64,000 nt of DNA, from assembly GCA_002729525.1 (NCBI GenBank), contig PBYI01000035.1, positions 1-64,000 on the forward strand, given 5' to 3'. The stretch comes from Nocardioides sp. Its GTDB lineage: Bacteria; Actinomycetota; Actinomycetes; Propionibacteriales; Nocardioidaceae. The position numbers and the translations under genes were made by a program. This document shows positions 19,241 to 30,303 of this stretch, piece by piece. Within the stretch, counting starts at the first letter, position 1, and each line of letters begins with the position of its first letter. The notes beneath the pieces were generated by a model. It was not told where the DNA came from and did no database searches. It worked only from the letters and a program-made list of their open reading frames with translations.

Positions 19241-20815
19241 TCAGTCCTTGCGGCGACCCGCGACCCTCGGCAGCAGGGTGCCGCGGCCGTGCAGCATCGT
19301 CATGATCTGCGCGAGCTTGGTGTCGGTGTCATCGGGGCGGTCGAACGACGTCAGCGGCAGGGCCGGCTTGAAGCGCTGGCGGGTGATCGCCTTGGCGTAG
19401 GTGAACTCCCGCAGGCCGTCGGGGCCGTGGATGCGTCCGAACCCGGAGTCGCCCACCCCGCCGAAGGGCAGGGCCGGCACCGCCGCGAAGGCAATGACGG
19501 CGTTGATCGAGGTCATCCCGGAGCGGATCTGCTCGGCGATCTCCAGACCGCGCGACCGGGAGAAGACCGTCGAGCCGAGGCCGTACTTGCCGGCGTTGGT
19601 GCGGTCGACGGCCTCCTCGACCGAACGCACCTTGGCGACGGTGACGGTGGGGCCGAAGGTCTCCTCGCAGACCGCGTCGGAGTCCTCGGGCACGTCGACC
19701 AGGACGGTGGGCTGGACGAACCGGTCGCCGACGGCATCGGCCCCACCGACGAGCGCCCGACCGCCGCGGTCCAGCGCGTCGGCGATGTGGCCGCGGATGA
19801 CGTCGAGCTGCTTGGGCATGGTGATGGGCCCGATGTGACTGTCGGCGCCCTCGTGCGCGGTGATCTCGCGCGCCTTGCGCACCAGTACGTCGACGAACTC
19901 GTCGTGCACCCGCTCGTGCACGTAGACCCGCTCGACGCCGGTGCAGGTCTGACCGGCGTTGGAGCACGCGCCCCACAGCACTGCATCCGCGGCTGCGTCG
20001 ACGTCGGCGTCCTCGGCGACGATGACGGCGTCCTTGCCGCCCGCCTCGATGACGACCGGGGTGAGGGTCTCCGCGCAGGCGGCCATGACGCGCTTGCCGG
20101 TGGCGGTCGAGCCGGTGAACGCGACCTTGTCGACGTCGGCCCGGCACAGCGCGGCGCCGGTCTCGCCGAGCCCGGTGACGACCTGCAGCACGGGGTGGTC
20201 GGGCACGGCCTGGCGGAAGGTCATCGCCAGCCACTCCCCCACACCGGGGGTGTACTCGCTGGGCTTGAACACGACGGCGTTGCCGGCGGCCAGCGCGTAG
20301 GCGATCGAGCCCATCGGCGTGAAGACCGGGTAGTTCCAGGGGCCGATGACGCCCACCACACCGAGCGGCTTGTACTCCACCCAGGCCTGCTGGTTGACCA
20401 TGAGCATCCCCGGCGACACCGAGCGCCGCTTGAGGTGCTTCTCGGCCTTGGTGGCGGCCCAGTGCAGGTGGTCGATCGCGAGGGCGATCTCCATGGTCGC
20501 GTCGGCGTGCGGCTTGCCGGTCTCGCGGTGCATCAGGTCGGCGAGCTGCGCGAGGTGCCGGGTGAGCACGCCCTTCCAGGCCAGCAGGCGCTCGGCGCGC
20601 TCGTCGAAGGTGAGCCCGCCCCACCAGCGGGCGGCCTCCCGCGCGCGACCGACCGCGGCCTCGACGTCCTCCGCGGAGTGCACCGGGTGGGTGTCGACGA
20701 CGTCGCCGGTGCGCGGGTTCATCGAGTCGAACGTCGGCCCGGGGGCGCCGTCGGCGGGTGGGGTGGCCGTGAGGTTCTCGGGCTGCACGGCGGCGAGCGG
20801 GGCGGTCTGCGTCAT
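19241..20815 (-). CDS. NAD(P)-dependent aldehyde dehydrogenase
   Basis: A 524-residue aldehyde dehydrogenase. The nucleotide-binding segment is GVVGVIGPWNYP, the general base Glu lies in VVIEAGGKDAVIVAED (the usual ELGGK is EAGGK here), and the catalytic Cys is in SNAGQTCTGVERV. The C-terminal PFGGVGDSGFGRIHGPDGLREFT is standard for the family. It overlaps the GMC oxidoreductase stop by 4 nt (ATGA). The pair probably oxidises an alcohol to an aldehyde and then to an acid, as BetA-BetB do for choline. The natural substrate cannot be read from the sequence; it is not the closest GabD2 match in this window (that is at 51167). Confidence 0.85.
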   Translation of the reverse strand: MTQTAPLAAVQPENLTATPPADGAPGPTFDSMNPRTGDVVDTHPVHSAEDVEAAVGRAREAARWWGGLTFDERAERLLAWKGVLTRHLAQLADLMHRETGKPHADATMEIALAIDHLHWAATKAEKHLKRRSVSPGMLMVNQQAWVEYKPLGVVGVIGPWNYPVFTPMGSIAYALAAGNAVVFKPSEYTPGVGEWLAMTFRQAVPDHPVLQVVTGLGETGAALCRADVDKVAFTGSTATGKRVMAACAETLTPVVIEAGGKDAVIVAEDADVDAAADAVLWGACSNAGQTCTGVERVYVHERVHDEFVDVLVRKAREITAHEGADSHIGPITMPKQLDVIRGHIADALDRGGRALVGGADAVGDRFVQPTVLVDVPEDSDAVCEETFGPTVTVAKVRSVEEAVDRTNAGKYGLGSTVFSRSRGLEIAEQIRSGMTSINAVIAFAAVPALPFGGVGDSGFGRIHGPDGLREFTYAKAITRQRFKPALPLTSFDRPDDTDTKLAQIMTMLHGRGTLLPRVAGRRKD

Positions 20816-22392
20816 CGGCTGCTCCTGATCAGGTCGGCCGCCTTCTCGGCGACCATGATGGTGGGGGCGTTGGTGTTGCCGCGCGGGACCGACGGCATCA
20901 CCGAGGCGTCGACGACCCGCAGGCCCTCGACGCCGCGCACCCGCAGGTGCGGGTCGACCACGGCGTCCTCACCGGTGCCCATCGCGCAGGTGGACGTCGG
21001 GTGGAACGTGGTCTGGGTGTACTGCCGGACGTGGTCGAGCAGCTGCTCGTCGGTGGGGTCCTCCGGCAGCCCGAACGGGTCGGCCACCATCTCGCCGAGG
21101 GCACCGGACTGGCACACCTCGACCAGCCGGCGGCAGCCGGCGAGCATCGAGTCGAGGTCGGCCGGGTCGTCGAAGTACGCCGCCTCGATGGCGGGGTGCC
21201 ACGACGGGTCGGCCGACCGCAGCCGCACCGTGCCCCGGCTGCCGGTGCCGACCAGCGTGGCCAGCACCGTCACCTGGCGCCGGGTCGGCTCGGCCGGGTC
21301 GTCGCCGATCAGGCCGGTCGGGAGCACGTGCGCCTGGAGGTCGGGCGCCGGCAGGTCGTCGCGGGTGCGCCAGAACGCGCCGGACTCGGCGAGGTTGGAG
21401 GTGAGCGGACCCTGTCCGCGGGTGCGCCAGGCCAGCAGGTTGCGCACCGTGGCCAGCTCGGCCAGGTCGGTGGTGCCGCGGGTGTCCCACACCAGCGGGG
21501 TGTACGGGTGGTCCTGCATCGCCGCGCCGACCCCGGCGAGCTCGACGCGCGGGGTGACGCCGTGCTCGCGCAGATGGGTGGTCGGGCCGATGCCGGACAG
21601 CATCAGCAGCTGCGGGCTGTTGATCGCCCCGCCACTGAGCAGCACCTCGCGGCGGGCGTGCACGACGTGCTCGAGGCCGGCCTGGCGGAACCGCACGCCG
21701 GTCGCACGGTCGCCGTCGAGCTCGACACCGGTCGCGAGGACGCCGGTGGTCACGGTGAGGTTGTCGCGGTGCATGACCGGCTTGAGGTAGGCGTCGTACG
21801 TCGACCAGCGGCGACCCTGGTGGCAGGTCACCTGGTAGAGCCCGGCCCCCTCCTGCTCGGCGCCGTTGAAGTCGTCGGTGCGCTTCATCCCGTTGCTGAC
21901 CGCGCTCTCCACGAACGCCTGGGACAGCTCGTGGGTGTAGCGCCGGTCCTCGACGTGCAGCGGCCCGGACTGCCCGTGGAAGGGCTCGCCGAAGCGGCTG
22001 TTGCGCTCGGCCCGCTTGAAGTAGGGCAGCACGTCGTCCCAGCCCCAGCCGGTCGCGCCGTGCTCGTCGCGCCACCCGTCGTAGTCGACCGGGTTGCCGC
22101 GGATGTAGATCATCGCGTTGATCGCCGAGCAGCCGCCGAGCGCCTTCATCCGCGGCCAGGCGGTGCGCCGGCCCATGAGGTGCTTCTGCTCGGTCGTCCG
22201 GTAGGCCCAGTCCCACTTGGTCAGCGCGAGACCGGCGAAGCCCGCGGGCATGCTGACCTCGTCGATCTCCGGTGGCGGACCGGCCTCCAGCAGCAGCACG
22301 GACGTGCCGGGGTCGTCGGTCAGGCGGGCGGCGAGCACGGAGCCGGCGCTGCCGGCGCCGACGACGACGTAGTCGTAGGTGTCCTGCGTCAC
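20812..22392 (-). CDS. GMC-family oxidoreductase (choline dehydrogenase-like)
   Basis: A 526-residue FAD-dependent oxidoreductase. The N-terminal dinucleotide fold is YVVVGAGSAGSVLAARL (G-x-G-x-x-G at residues 12-17). The GMC signatures GGCSAINAMIYIRGNP and LLSGGAINSPQLLMLSGIG are both present, and the C-terminal TTFHPTSTCAMG carries the active-site His. It resembles choline dehydrogenase BetA and other alcohol dehydrogenases of the family. GTG 22392 is 7 nt from TACGTT (22400-22405, complement), a leaderless arrangement; frames extending further upstream are low-complexity and non-coding. A palindrome at 22429-22444 may regulate the operon. Confidence 0.88.
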   Translation of the reverse strand: MTQDTYDYVVVGAGSAGSVLAARLTDDPGTSVLLLEAGPPPEIDEVSMPAGFAGLALTKWDWAYRTTEQKHLMGRRTAWPRMKALGGCSAINAMIYIRGNPVDYDGWRDEHGATGWGWDDVLPYFKRAERNSRFGEPFHGQSGPLHVEDRRYTHELSQAFVESAVSNGMKRTDDFNGAEQEGAGLYQVTCHQGRRWSTYDAYLKPVMHRDNLTVTTGVLATGVELDGDRATGVRFRQAGLEHVVHARREVLLSGGAINSPQLLMLSGIGPTTHLREHGVTPRVELAGVGAAMQDHPYTPLVWDTRGTTDLAELATVRNLLAWRTRGQGPLTSNLAESGAFWRTRDDLPAPDLQAHVLPTGLIGDDPAEPTRRQVTVLATLVGTGSRGTVRLRSADPSWHPAIEAAYFDDPADLDSMLAGCRRLVEVCQSGALGEMVADPFGLPEDPTDEQLLDHVRQYTQTTFHPTSTCAMGTGEDAVVDPHLRVRGVEGLRVVDASVMPSVPRGNTNAPTIMVAEKAADLIRSSR

Positions 22393-22428
22393 ACAGCCGA
22401 ACGTACTCGGCTCGCGGCGAGCAGAACA

Positions 22429-22444
22429 GACAGGACGCCCTGTC
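22429..22444. promoter_or_regulatory. Palindromic operator-like site upstream of the GMC-ALDH operon
   Basis: GACAGG (22429-22434), a 4-nt centre and CCTGTC (22439-22444) form an inverted repeat 37 nt before the GMC start. With the -10 at 22400-22405 (complement), the site lies just upstream of the expected -35. The form is typical of TetR-family operators such as BetI, but no regulator gene adjoins the operon. Confidence 0.5.
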
Positions 22445-22456
22445 AGTTTGCTACTA

Positions 22457-22999
22457 CTACTTCTTCTTGCCCTTCTTCTTGCCCTTGGCCTTGCCCTTCG
22501 ACTTCCCCTTGCCCTTGCCGGAGCCGGACGTGGTGCCGGTCGTCGAGGTCTCCTCGGCGTCGTCCTCCCCCGCCTCGTCGGCCTCCTCGGTCGCCTCCTC
22601 CGAGGGGTCCTCGGTCGTCGGCTCGTCGGTCGGCTCCGCGTCGGTGTCCTCGGTGTCCTCGGACTCGTCCGTGTCATCGGTCAGTCCGGCGGCCTTGGCG
22701 AGCGCGTCCGCAGCGGAGAGCACCTCGTCGGCCGCCCCCTCGTCCAGCGTGCCCGCGTCGACGGCCTCCGAGGCGACGGTCCGCAGCCGGGTCAGGGCCT
22801 TGTCGAGGGCCGCGTCGTCGCCGGCGACGGCCGCGTCGTCGACGGCGGTGAGGGCATCGGTGAGCGCGGGCGCCTGCGCGGCGGCCGTCGGGTCGGACCC
22901 GCACCCGGCGAGGCCACCGACGGCGAGGACGCCGACGAGCACGGGTGCGGCGACGCGCACTGCCCGCCGTCGACGTGGAGCGAGGGTCGCGCCGGGCAT
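22457..22999 (-). CDS. Hypothetical lipoprotein with acidic then Lys/Gly-rich tail
   Basis: A 180-residue protein with a basic N-terminus, a hydrophobic core and lipobox LAGC followed by GSD. The mature N-terminal part is a short Ala/Asp-rich helical region (ALTDALTAVDDAAVAGDDAAL). It is followed by an Asp/Glu/Thr-rich stretch of about 55 residues and a terminal segment made almost wholly of GK, GKS and KKK units. The gene ends with three consecutive TAG codons (22459 to 22451). ATG 22999 sits just after the Ser/Thr kinase stop; GTG 23008 is an alternative. The two genes are probably an operon. Function is unknown. Confidence 0.65.
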   Translation of the reverse strand: MPGATLAPRRRRAVRVAAPVLVGVLAVGGLAGCGSDPTAAAQAPALTDALTAVDDAAVAGDDAALDKALTRLRTVASEAVDAGTLDEGAADEVLSAADALAKAAGLTDDTDESEDTEDTDAEPTDEPTTEDPSEEATEEADEAGEDDAEETSTTGTTSGSGKGKGKSKGKAKGKKKGKKK

Positions 23000-23000
23000 G

Positions 23001-24200
23001 TCAGGCACCGCTCCCCACCGCGGAGTGCAGGTCGGCGAGCGGGCCCTGGAGGTCAGCGGGGACGCCCTCGGGGAGCGCGGGGCCCGGGTCGTCGGCGCCT
23101 CGCAGCGCGATGACGAGCACCGCGATGACCAGCAGGGCCGCCAGCGCGGCGACCACCAGGCGCGTCGTCCACGACAGCCCCCGCCAGCGCTCACCGGTGC
23201 GGGCGACCACCACGTCGGCGCGCTCCCCGGCGGCGTACCCGGCGTCCGGGGCGCGGGCGGGACGCGCCGGGGCGGGGTCGGGCTGCTCGGGTTGCTCGGT
23301 GACCCAGTCCTGCGGGAGGACGGCGGTCGTGCCCGCGCCGTCGTCGGCGGGTCGTACGACGGTCTCGGGCTCGTGGTCGTCGGCGAGCACGTGGAGCCGG
23401 GTGGCGGCGTCCTCCGCGGAGGGCCGCTCGCCGGGCTCGAGCGCGGTCATCGCCGCCAGCAGCGAGCGCCACTCGGCGTCGAGGTCGTCGGGCAGGTCGG
23501 GGGCGCGGTGCAGCCGTGCCAGCGCCGACTCGGTGACCGGACCCGGGAAGGCCCGCTCGGCCGTCAGACACTCCAGCAGCAGGAGACCGAGGCTGTAGAC
23601 GTCGCAGGCCGGGGTGACGTCGTGGCCGCGGACCTGCTCGGGCGCCAGGTAGGCCGCGGTGCCGATGGTGGTGCCGGTGGCGGTGTGCCGGGCGCTGTCG
23701 CCGAGCAGCCGCGCGATGCCGAAGTCGGCGAGCTTGACCCGGTCACCCACGCCCAGGAGGACGTTGGCGGGCTTCACGTCGCGGTGCACGACCTCGCGGG
23801 CGTGCGCGTAGGCGAGCGCGTCGGCCAGCGCCGCGCCGAGCTCGGCAGTCGGCCGCGGCGCCATCGGACCGGCCGCGACCCGGTCGGCGAGGGTGGGGCC
23901 CTCCACGAGCTCCATCACCAGGAAGGGCACGTCGTCGTCGACGCCGGCGTCGAGCACCGTCACCAGGCTCGGGTGCGTCAGTCGGGCCAGCAGTCGGGCC
24001 TCGCCGTCGAACCGGGCCCGGTCGCGGCTGTCGGCGGTCGCGTCCCGCAGCGTCTTGACCGCGACGTCACGGCCGAGGACCTCGTCGGTGGCACGGTGCA
24101 CGTCGGCGGCGCCGCCGCGGCCGAGGCGCTCGCCCAGCCGGTAGCGGCCGCCGACCAGCCCGTCGACGGCTCCCTCGACCTGTTCCTCGCCCAACGTCAC
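23001..24200 (-). CDS. Transmembrane Ser/Thr protein kinase (PknB-type)
   Basis: A 399-residue eukaryote-like kinase. The Gly loop is LGERLGRGGAADV, the ATP Lys lies in VAVKTL, the catalytic loop is HRDVKPANVLL (near residue 140), the Mg loop is DFGIARLL, and the APE motif is YLAPEQVRG. After a Pro/Asp-rich juxtamembrane linker a single membrane segment (LVVAALAALLVIAVLVIAL, near 348-366) leaves only about 30 residues outside. No PASTA or other sensor domain is present, so signals may come through partners such as the neighbouring lipoprotein. GTG 24200 has GGAGGA 5-10 nt upstream. Confidence 0.9.
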   Translation of the reverse strand: MTLGEEQVEGAVDGLVGGRYRLGERLGRGGAADVHRATDEVLGRDVAVKTLRDATADSRDRARFDGEARLLARLTHPSLVTVLDAGVDDDVPFLVMELVEGPTLADRVAAGPMAPRPTAELGAALADALAYAHAREVVHRDVKPANVLLGVGDRVKLADFGIARLLGDSARHTATGTTIGTAAYLAPEQVRGHDVTPACDVYSLGLLLLECLTAERAFPGPVTESALARLHRAPDLPDDLDAEWRSLLAAMTALEPGERPSAEDAATRLHVLADDHEPETVVRPADDGAGTTAVLPQDWVTEQPEQPDPAPARPARAPDAGYAAGERADVVVARTGERWRGLSWTTRLVVAALAALLVIAVLVIALRGADDPGPALPEGVPADLQGPLADLHSAVGSGA

Positions 24201-24346
24201 CGGTCCTCCTCGATCCTCGTACGTCGTCGTCCCGACGCTAGGGGCCGGGCCACCTCCCCTCCTCCCCCGTGAGGCCCCCCTCCAACCCTCCCCGGGGTGG
24301 GGAGTCACGTGGCGGAGCAGGCAGCAGGTGCGGTGAAATACGGCTC

Positions 24347-25123
24347 GTGCGCAAGCTCGCCCTCGTCCGCCGTCCCGGCCCCCGCGTCGCGGAGGGCATC
24401 GTCACCCACCTCGACCGCACCCCGGTCGACGCCGACCTCGCCCTGGTGCAGTGGCAGGGGTACGTCGCCGCCCTGCACGCCGAGGGCTGGGAGACCGTCG
24501 AGGTCGAGCCCGCCGACGACTGCCCGGACGCGGTCTTCGTCGAGGACACCGTCGTCGTGTACGGCGACCTGGCGGTGGTCAGCCGGCCGGGGGCGCCCGA
24601 GCGCCGACCCGAGACCGCCGGCACCGAGCGGGCGCTGCGCGAGCTCACCGGCGCCGGCTACCGGATCGCCCGCATCGAGGCGCCCGACACCCTCGACGGC
24701 GGCGACGTGCTCAAGCACGACGGCACCGTGTGGGTCGGCCTCGGCGGCCGCACCACGCCCGGCGCGGTCGACCAGCTGCACGACCTGCTCGCCCCGCTCG
24801 GCGCGCGCGTGGTCGCCGTACCGCTGGCGGCGGTGCTGCACCTGAAGTCGGCCGTGACCGCCCTGCCCGACGGCACGGTGCTCGGGTGGGACCCGGTGGT
24901 CGACGACGCGGCCGTGTGGGACGGCCACTACCTGTCCGTGCCGGAGGAGCCCGGCGCGCACGTGGTGTGCCTCGACGAGTCGACGGTGCTGATGTCGTCG
25001 GCCGCCCCGCGCACCCGGGCGCTGCTGGAGGAGCGCGGCCTGCGCGTCGTCACGGTCGACCTGTCGGAGATGGAGAAGCTCGAGGGCTGCGTGACGTGTC
25101 TCTCGGTGCGCCTGCGCGGCTGA
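24347..25123 (+). CDS. Dimethylarginine dimethylaminohydrolase-like (DDAH) enzyme
   Basis: A 258-residue amidinotransferase-superfamily hydrolase. The substrate-binding acidic cluster is FVEDTVVV (Glu66, Asp67), the catalytic His is in VLHLKSAV (His165), and the catalytic Cys in EGCVTCLS is Cys251. DDAH converts N-methylated arginines to citrulline and methylamines; related enzymes act on other guanidino compounds, so the substrate is open. The start is GTG 24347, where homology begins; no ribosome-binding site is obvious. Confidence 0.85.
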   Translation: MRKLALVRRPGPRVAEGIVTHLDRTPVDADLALVQWQGYVAALHAEGWETVEVEPADDCPDAVFVEDTVVVYGDLAVVSRPGAPERRPETAGTERALRELTGAGYRIARIEAPDTLDGGDVLKHDGTVWVGLGGRTTPGAVDQLHDLLAPLGARVVAVPLAAVLHLKSAVTALPDGTVLGWDPVVDDAAVWDGHYLSVPEEPGAHVVCLDESTVLMSSAAPRTRALLEERGLRVVTVDLSEMEKLEGCVTCLSVRLRG

Positions 25124-25222
25124 GCGCCGACTCGTGACGCACAGGTTCGGCGTCTAGGCTCGGGGGGCTTCCCCGGCGACCCTTCCCCGCGCCACGTCCA
25201 CCGCACCCGACGCCCGAGACGC

Positions 25223-27373
25223 ATGCCCGAGACGACGGACTCCCCCGCCCGCCCCCGCCGAGCCGGCTTCCGCGACGACATCCAGGGGATGCGCGCGTTC
25301 GCCGTGCTGGCGATCCTGGTGTTCCACGCGGGCTTCAGTCCCTACCCCGGCGGGTTCGTCACGCTGGACGTCTTCTTCGTCCTCTCCGGCTACCTCATCA
25401 CCACGCTGCTGCTCCGCGAGATCGCGAAGACCGGCAACGTCGACCTGCTGACCTTCTACTCCCGCCGGGCCCGCCGGATCCTCCCGGCGGCGACCGTCAC
25501 CACGGTCGGCACCGTCGTGGCCGCGTGGCTGTGGCTGCCGCTCGTCGAGGCCCAGGACACCGCCGTCGACGCGGTCTGGGCAGCACTGTTCGGCGCCAAC
25601 ATCCGCTTCGCGCTCGAGGAGACCGACTACTTCGCGCAGGGCGAGCCCGCGTCACCGCTGCAGCACTACTGGTCGCTGGCGGTCGAGGAGCAGTTCTACC
25701 TCGTGCTGCCCGCCATGCTGCTGGGCTGCGTGCTGCTCGCCGCGTGGTCGCGCCGGCGTACGTCGCGTACGTCGGAGGGTGGCGGGCCGGTGCTCCCGAC
25801 CGGGCGTGTCATCACCGTCGCGCTCGTCGTCGTCTCCGCGGCGAGCTTCGCGTGGTCGGTGCACGCCTCCACCGCCAGCCCCGAGAGCGCCTACTTCTCG
25901 ACCTTCACCCGGGTGTGGGAGTTCGGCGTCGGCTGCCTGCTCGCCCAGGTCGCCGACCGCCTCGCCCGCGACTTCACCCATCGGATGCGCACACTCCTGT
26001 CGGTCGGCGGGTTCGCGCTGATCCTCGGTGCGATGTTCCTCGTCACCGAGGACGACCCGTTCCCCGGCTGGCTGGCGCTGCTGCCGGTCGTCGGCACCGC
26101 ACTGGTCATCCTGGCGGGCACCGCGCTGGGCGACCGTACGCCGCCGCCGGTGCAGCGCGCGCTGGGCTGGCGCCCGCTGGTCGTCGTCGGCGACGCGTCG
26201 TACTCGCTCTACCTCTGGCACTGGCCGGTGCTGATCATCGCCCGCCAGCGCAGCGGCGGCGACCTCCCGCCGGTCGAGCTCGTGCTCGTGCTGGCCGTCG
26301 TCGTGCTGATGACCTTCCTGTCCTACCGGTTCGTGGAGCAGCCGTTCCGGCGTCCGCTCCCCCGGCGCCTCGGCAGCGGGATGGTGCTCTACCCGACCGC
26401 CCTGACCGTGTCGCTGCTCGTCGCGTGGGTCAGCGTCACCGGCATCGAGCGCGACCTCGAGGGCGGCAGCGCGTCCATCTCCGTCACGGAGTTCTCCGCG
26501 GCGCCCGACGGCGAGAAGCTGTCGCAGGACTCCACGGTCGCGCTGGTCCAGGCCTCCACCACCGCCGCTCTCGAGGGAGCCGAGATCCCCGGCGGGCTGC
26601 GGCCGGCGCTCACCGACCTCAAGGCCGACAAGGCCGACACCGGGGCGTGCAACTACGACGGACCGCCGTACGAGCTCTGCGCGCGCGGTGACGCGGACGG
26701 CGACAAGACCCTGGTGCTGCTCGGCAACTCCCACGGCCGGCACTGGATCCCGGCGTTCGAGGAGATCGCACAGGAGGCCGGCTACCGCGCCTACTACCTG
26801 GTGAAGTCGAAGTGCACCGCGGCCCGCGTCGAGACCGTGCTCGCCGGCGACGACGAGCCGTGGACCGACTGCGACGACTTCAACGACTGGGCCACCCGGC
26901 AGGTCGAGGACCTCGACCCCGACCTCGTCGTCGTCTCCACCACCGGCGTGCCCGGCGCGTACGTCGACGGCAAGGTCGTCGCGACCGCCGACGGCGTGGC
27001 CGACGCGATGCGCGACGGCTACGAGCAGCTGTGGGCCGACCTCAAGCCCCTGGCCGACCGCGTCGTCGACCTCAGCGACGTACCGCGCCGGGAGGACGAG
27101 CCCGGCGAGTGCCTCAGCCGCCGCGGCGCCGACCTCGGCGACTGCCTCAGCGTCCCCGCGCCGCGGGCGGCCGCGGTCGCGAAGGCCGGTCGGCAGACCG
27201 CCCGGGCCGCCGGCGTGGAGGTCGTCGACCCGACCCGGTGGTTCTGCGCCGACGGACAGTGCCCCGCCGTCGTCGGGCAGACCATCACGATGCGCGACAA
27301 CGGGCACATGACGACGGTGTACGCCGAGGAGCTCGCCACGCCGCTCGGGCGCGCGCTCGACCTCACCGACTGA
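25223..27373 (+). CDS. OatA-like acyltransferase: acyltransferase-3 domain fused to SGNH domain
   Basis: A 716-residue membrane O-acyltransferase. The N-terminal acyltransferase-3 domain has about ten membrane segments. Visible motifs are RDDIQGMRAFAVLAILVFHA, with the active-site His, DVFFVLSGYLITTLLL, RRARRILPA and SLAVEEQFYLVLP. The C-terminal periplasm-side SGNH esterase-like domain carries LLGNSHGRHWIP (Ser) and RDNGHMT (Asp and His). This fusion O-acetylates peptidoglycan, teichoic acids or glycans. ATG 25223 has no strong ribosome-binding site. TAGGCT at 25155-25160 is a candidate -10. Confidence 0.88.
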   Translation: MPETTDSPARPRRAGFRDDIQGMRAFAVLAILVFHAGFSPYPGGFVTLDVFFVLSGYLITTLLLREIAKTGNVDLLTFYSRRARRILPAATVTTVGTVVAAWLWLPLVEAQDTAVDAVWAALFGANIRFALEETDYFAQGEPASPLQHYWSLAVEEQFYLVLPAMLLGCVLLAAWSRRRTSRTSEGGGPVLPTGRVITVALVVVSAASFAWSVHASTASPESAYFSTFTRVWEFGVGCLLAQVADRLARDFTHRMRTLLSVGGFALILGAMFLVTEDDPFPGWLALLPVVGTALVILAGTALGDRTPPPVQRALGWRPLVVVGDASYSLYLWHWPVLIIARQRSGGDLPPVELVLVLAVVVLMTFLSYRFVEQPFRRPLPRRLGSGMVLYPTALTVSLLVAWVSVTGIERDLEGGSASISVTEFSAAPDGEKLSQDSTVALVQASTTAALEGAEIPGGLRPALTDLKADKADTGACNYDGPPYELCARGDADGDKTLVLLGNSHGRHWIPAFEEIAQEAGYRAYYLVKSKCTAARVETVLAGDDEPWTDCDDFNDWATRQVEDLDPDLVVVSTTGVPGAYVDGKVVATADGVADAMRDGYEQLWADLKPLADRVVDLSDVPRREDEPGECLSRRGADLGDCLSVPAPRAAAVAKAGRQTARAAGVEVVDPTRWFCADGQCPAVVGQTITMRDNGHMTTVYAEELATPLGRALDLTD

Positions 27374-27415
27374 CCCGAGGGTCCCGGTCGTCGAGCCCGC
27401 CGAGCCGCTGGGGTC

Positions 27416-27470
27416 CCCGGTCGTCGAGTAGGCACGGAGCGAGGCACGAGCGCAGTGCCGTACCGAGACG
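27416..27470 (+). repeat. Interspersed repeat, GGTCGTCGAGTAGG type, copy 2
   Basis: The segment begins CCCGGTCGTCGAGTAGG and ends GCCGTACCGAGACG, with an internal GGCAC/GTGCC inverted pair (27431-27435 and 27455-27459). It lies between the convergent acyltransferase and DUF255 genes. A partial unit (CCCGGTCGTCGAGCCCGCCG) sits just before it at 27383-27402. It matches the copy at 242-297 and the hairpin half at 6884-6901. Confidence 0.65.
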
Positions 27471-27596
27471 CAGTGAGCCGACCGACAACTGCGACCACGG
27501 CGGTCACCCCTGCCGCGGGTGCGCGCGTCTCGGTACGCCCGGCCCCTCGTCCCTCGGGACCGGGCTGCTCGACGGACGGACCAGCGGCCCGACGAT

Positions 27597-29630
<2,034 letters not shown>

Positions 29631-29755
29631 CGGCACCTCCGAGCGCCACGCTATCGCCGCGCGACCGGGGGTCGTTCGGCTCCCCGCCGAGGTCCGCTCG
29701 ACCGTGGTCCGCGCGGGCCGGCGGCGCGACGATGGAGATGACCCAGGAGGTCGCC

Positions 29756-30160
29756 ATGCGTACCGTCGTCCACCACCCGACCCATCCCGTCGTCCCGCCG
29801 AGCAGCGCGCACGACACCGCCGACCGGGACCGCACGGCCGTCGGGGTCCTCGCCGGCCTCGTCGCCCTGGTGACGGCCGTGGCTCTCGGCGCCGCGTCCC
29901 TCGACGCACCGACCGCGAGCCTCGCCGTCCCCGCGTGGCTGCTGCTGCTCGCGACCGCGACCTGCTGCGTGGCGGCCGGCGCCGCGGTCGTCCGGCCGGC
30001 GCGGGTCGGTGTCGTCACCGTGGGCTCGGCGACTGCCCTGCTCTCGGGCGCGCTCGGGCAGGCCGTGCTCGAGGGCCCCGGGGCCGCCACCACCCTGCTG
30101 GCCCTCGTGGCAGCGGTGCTCGCCGTGCTGGGGCACCGGTTGACGGCGCCCAGTGCGTGA
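29756..30160 (+). CDS. Small hypothetical membrane protein
   Basis: A 134-residue protein with a His/Pro-rich head ([15 protein letters not shown]) and about four hydrophobic segments ([70 protein letters not shown]). ATG 29756 is chosen over ATG 29732 because CAGGAGG lies 6 nt before it. No family recognised. It is divergent from the DUF255 gene and upstream of the histidine kinase. Confidence 0.6.
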   Translation: MRTVVHHPTHPVVPPSSAHDTADRDRTAVGVLAGLVALVTAVALGAASLDAPTASLAVPAWLLLLATATCCVAAGAAVVRPARVGVVTVGSATALLSGALGQAVLEGPGAATTLLALVAAVLAVLGHRLTAPSA

Positions 30161-30303
30161 TGCGGGTGACAGGTCTGGACGAATGTCTCGACAGGGCCTG
30201 TTCGCGGGCGCGGACCGGATTACACTCCTCGCGGGGGGCATGACGTGATGTGACACGCGTGGCACACGCGCGTCCCGACACGCGCGCGCCGCCGGGAGGA
30301 CGG

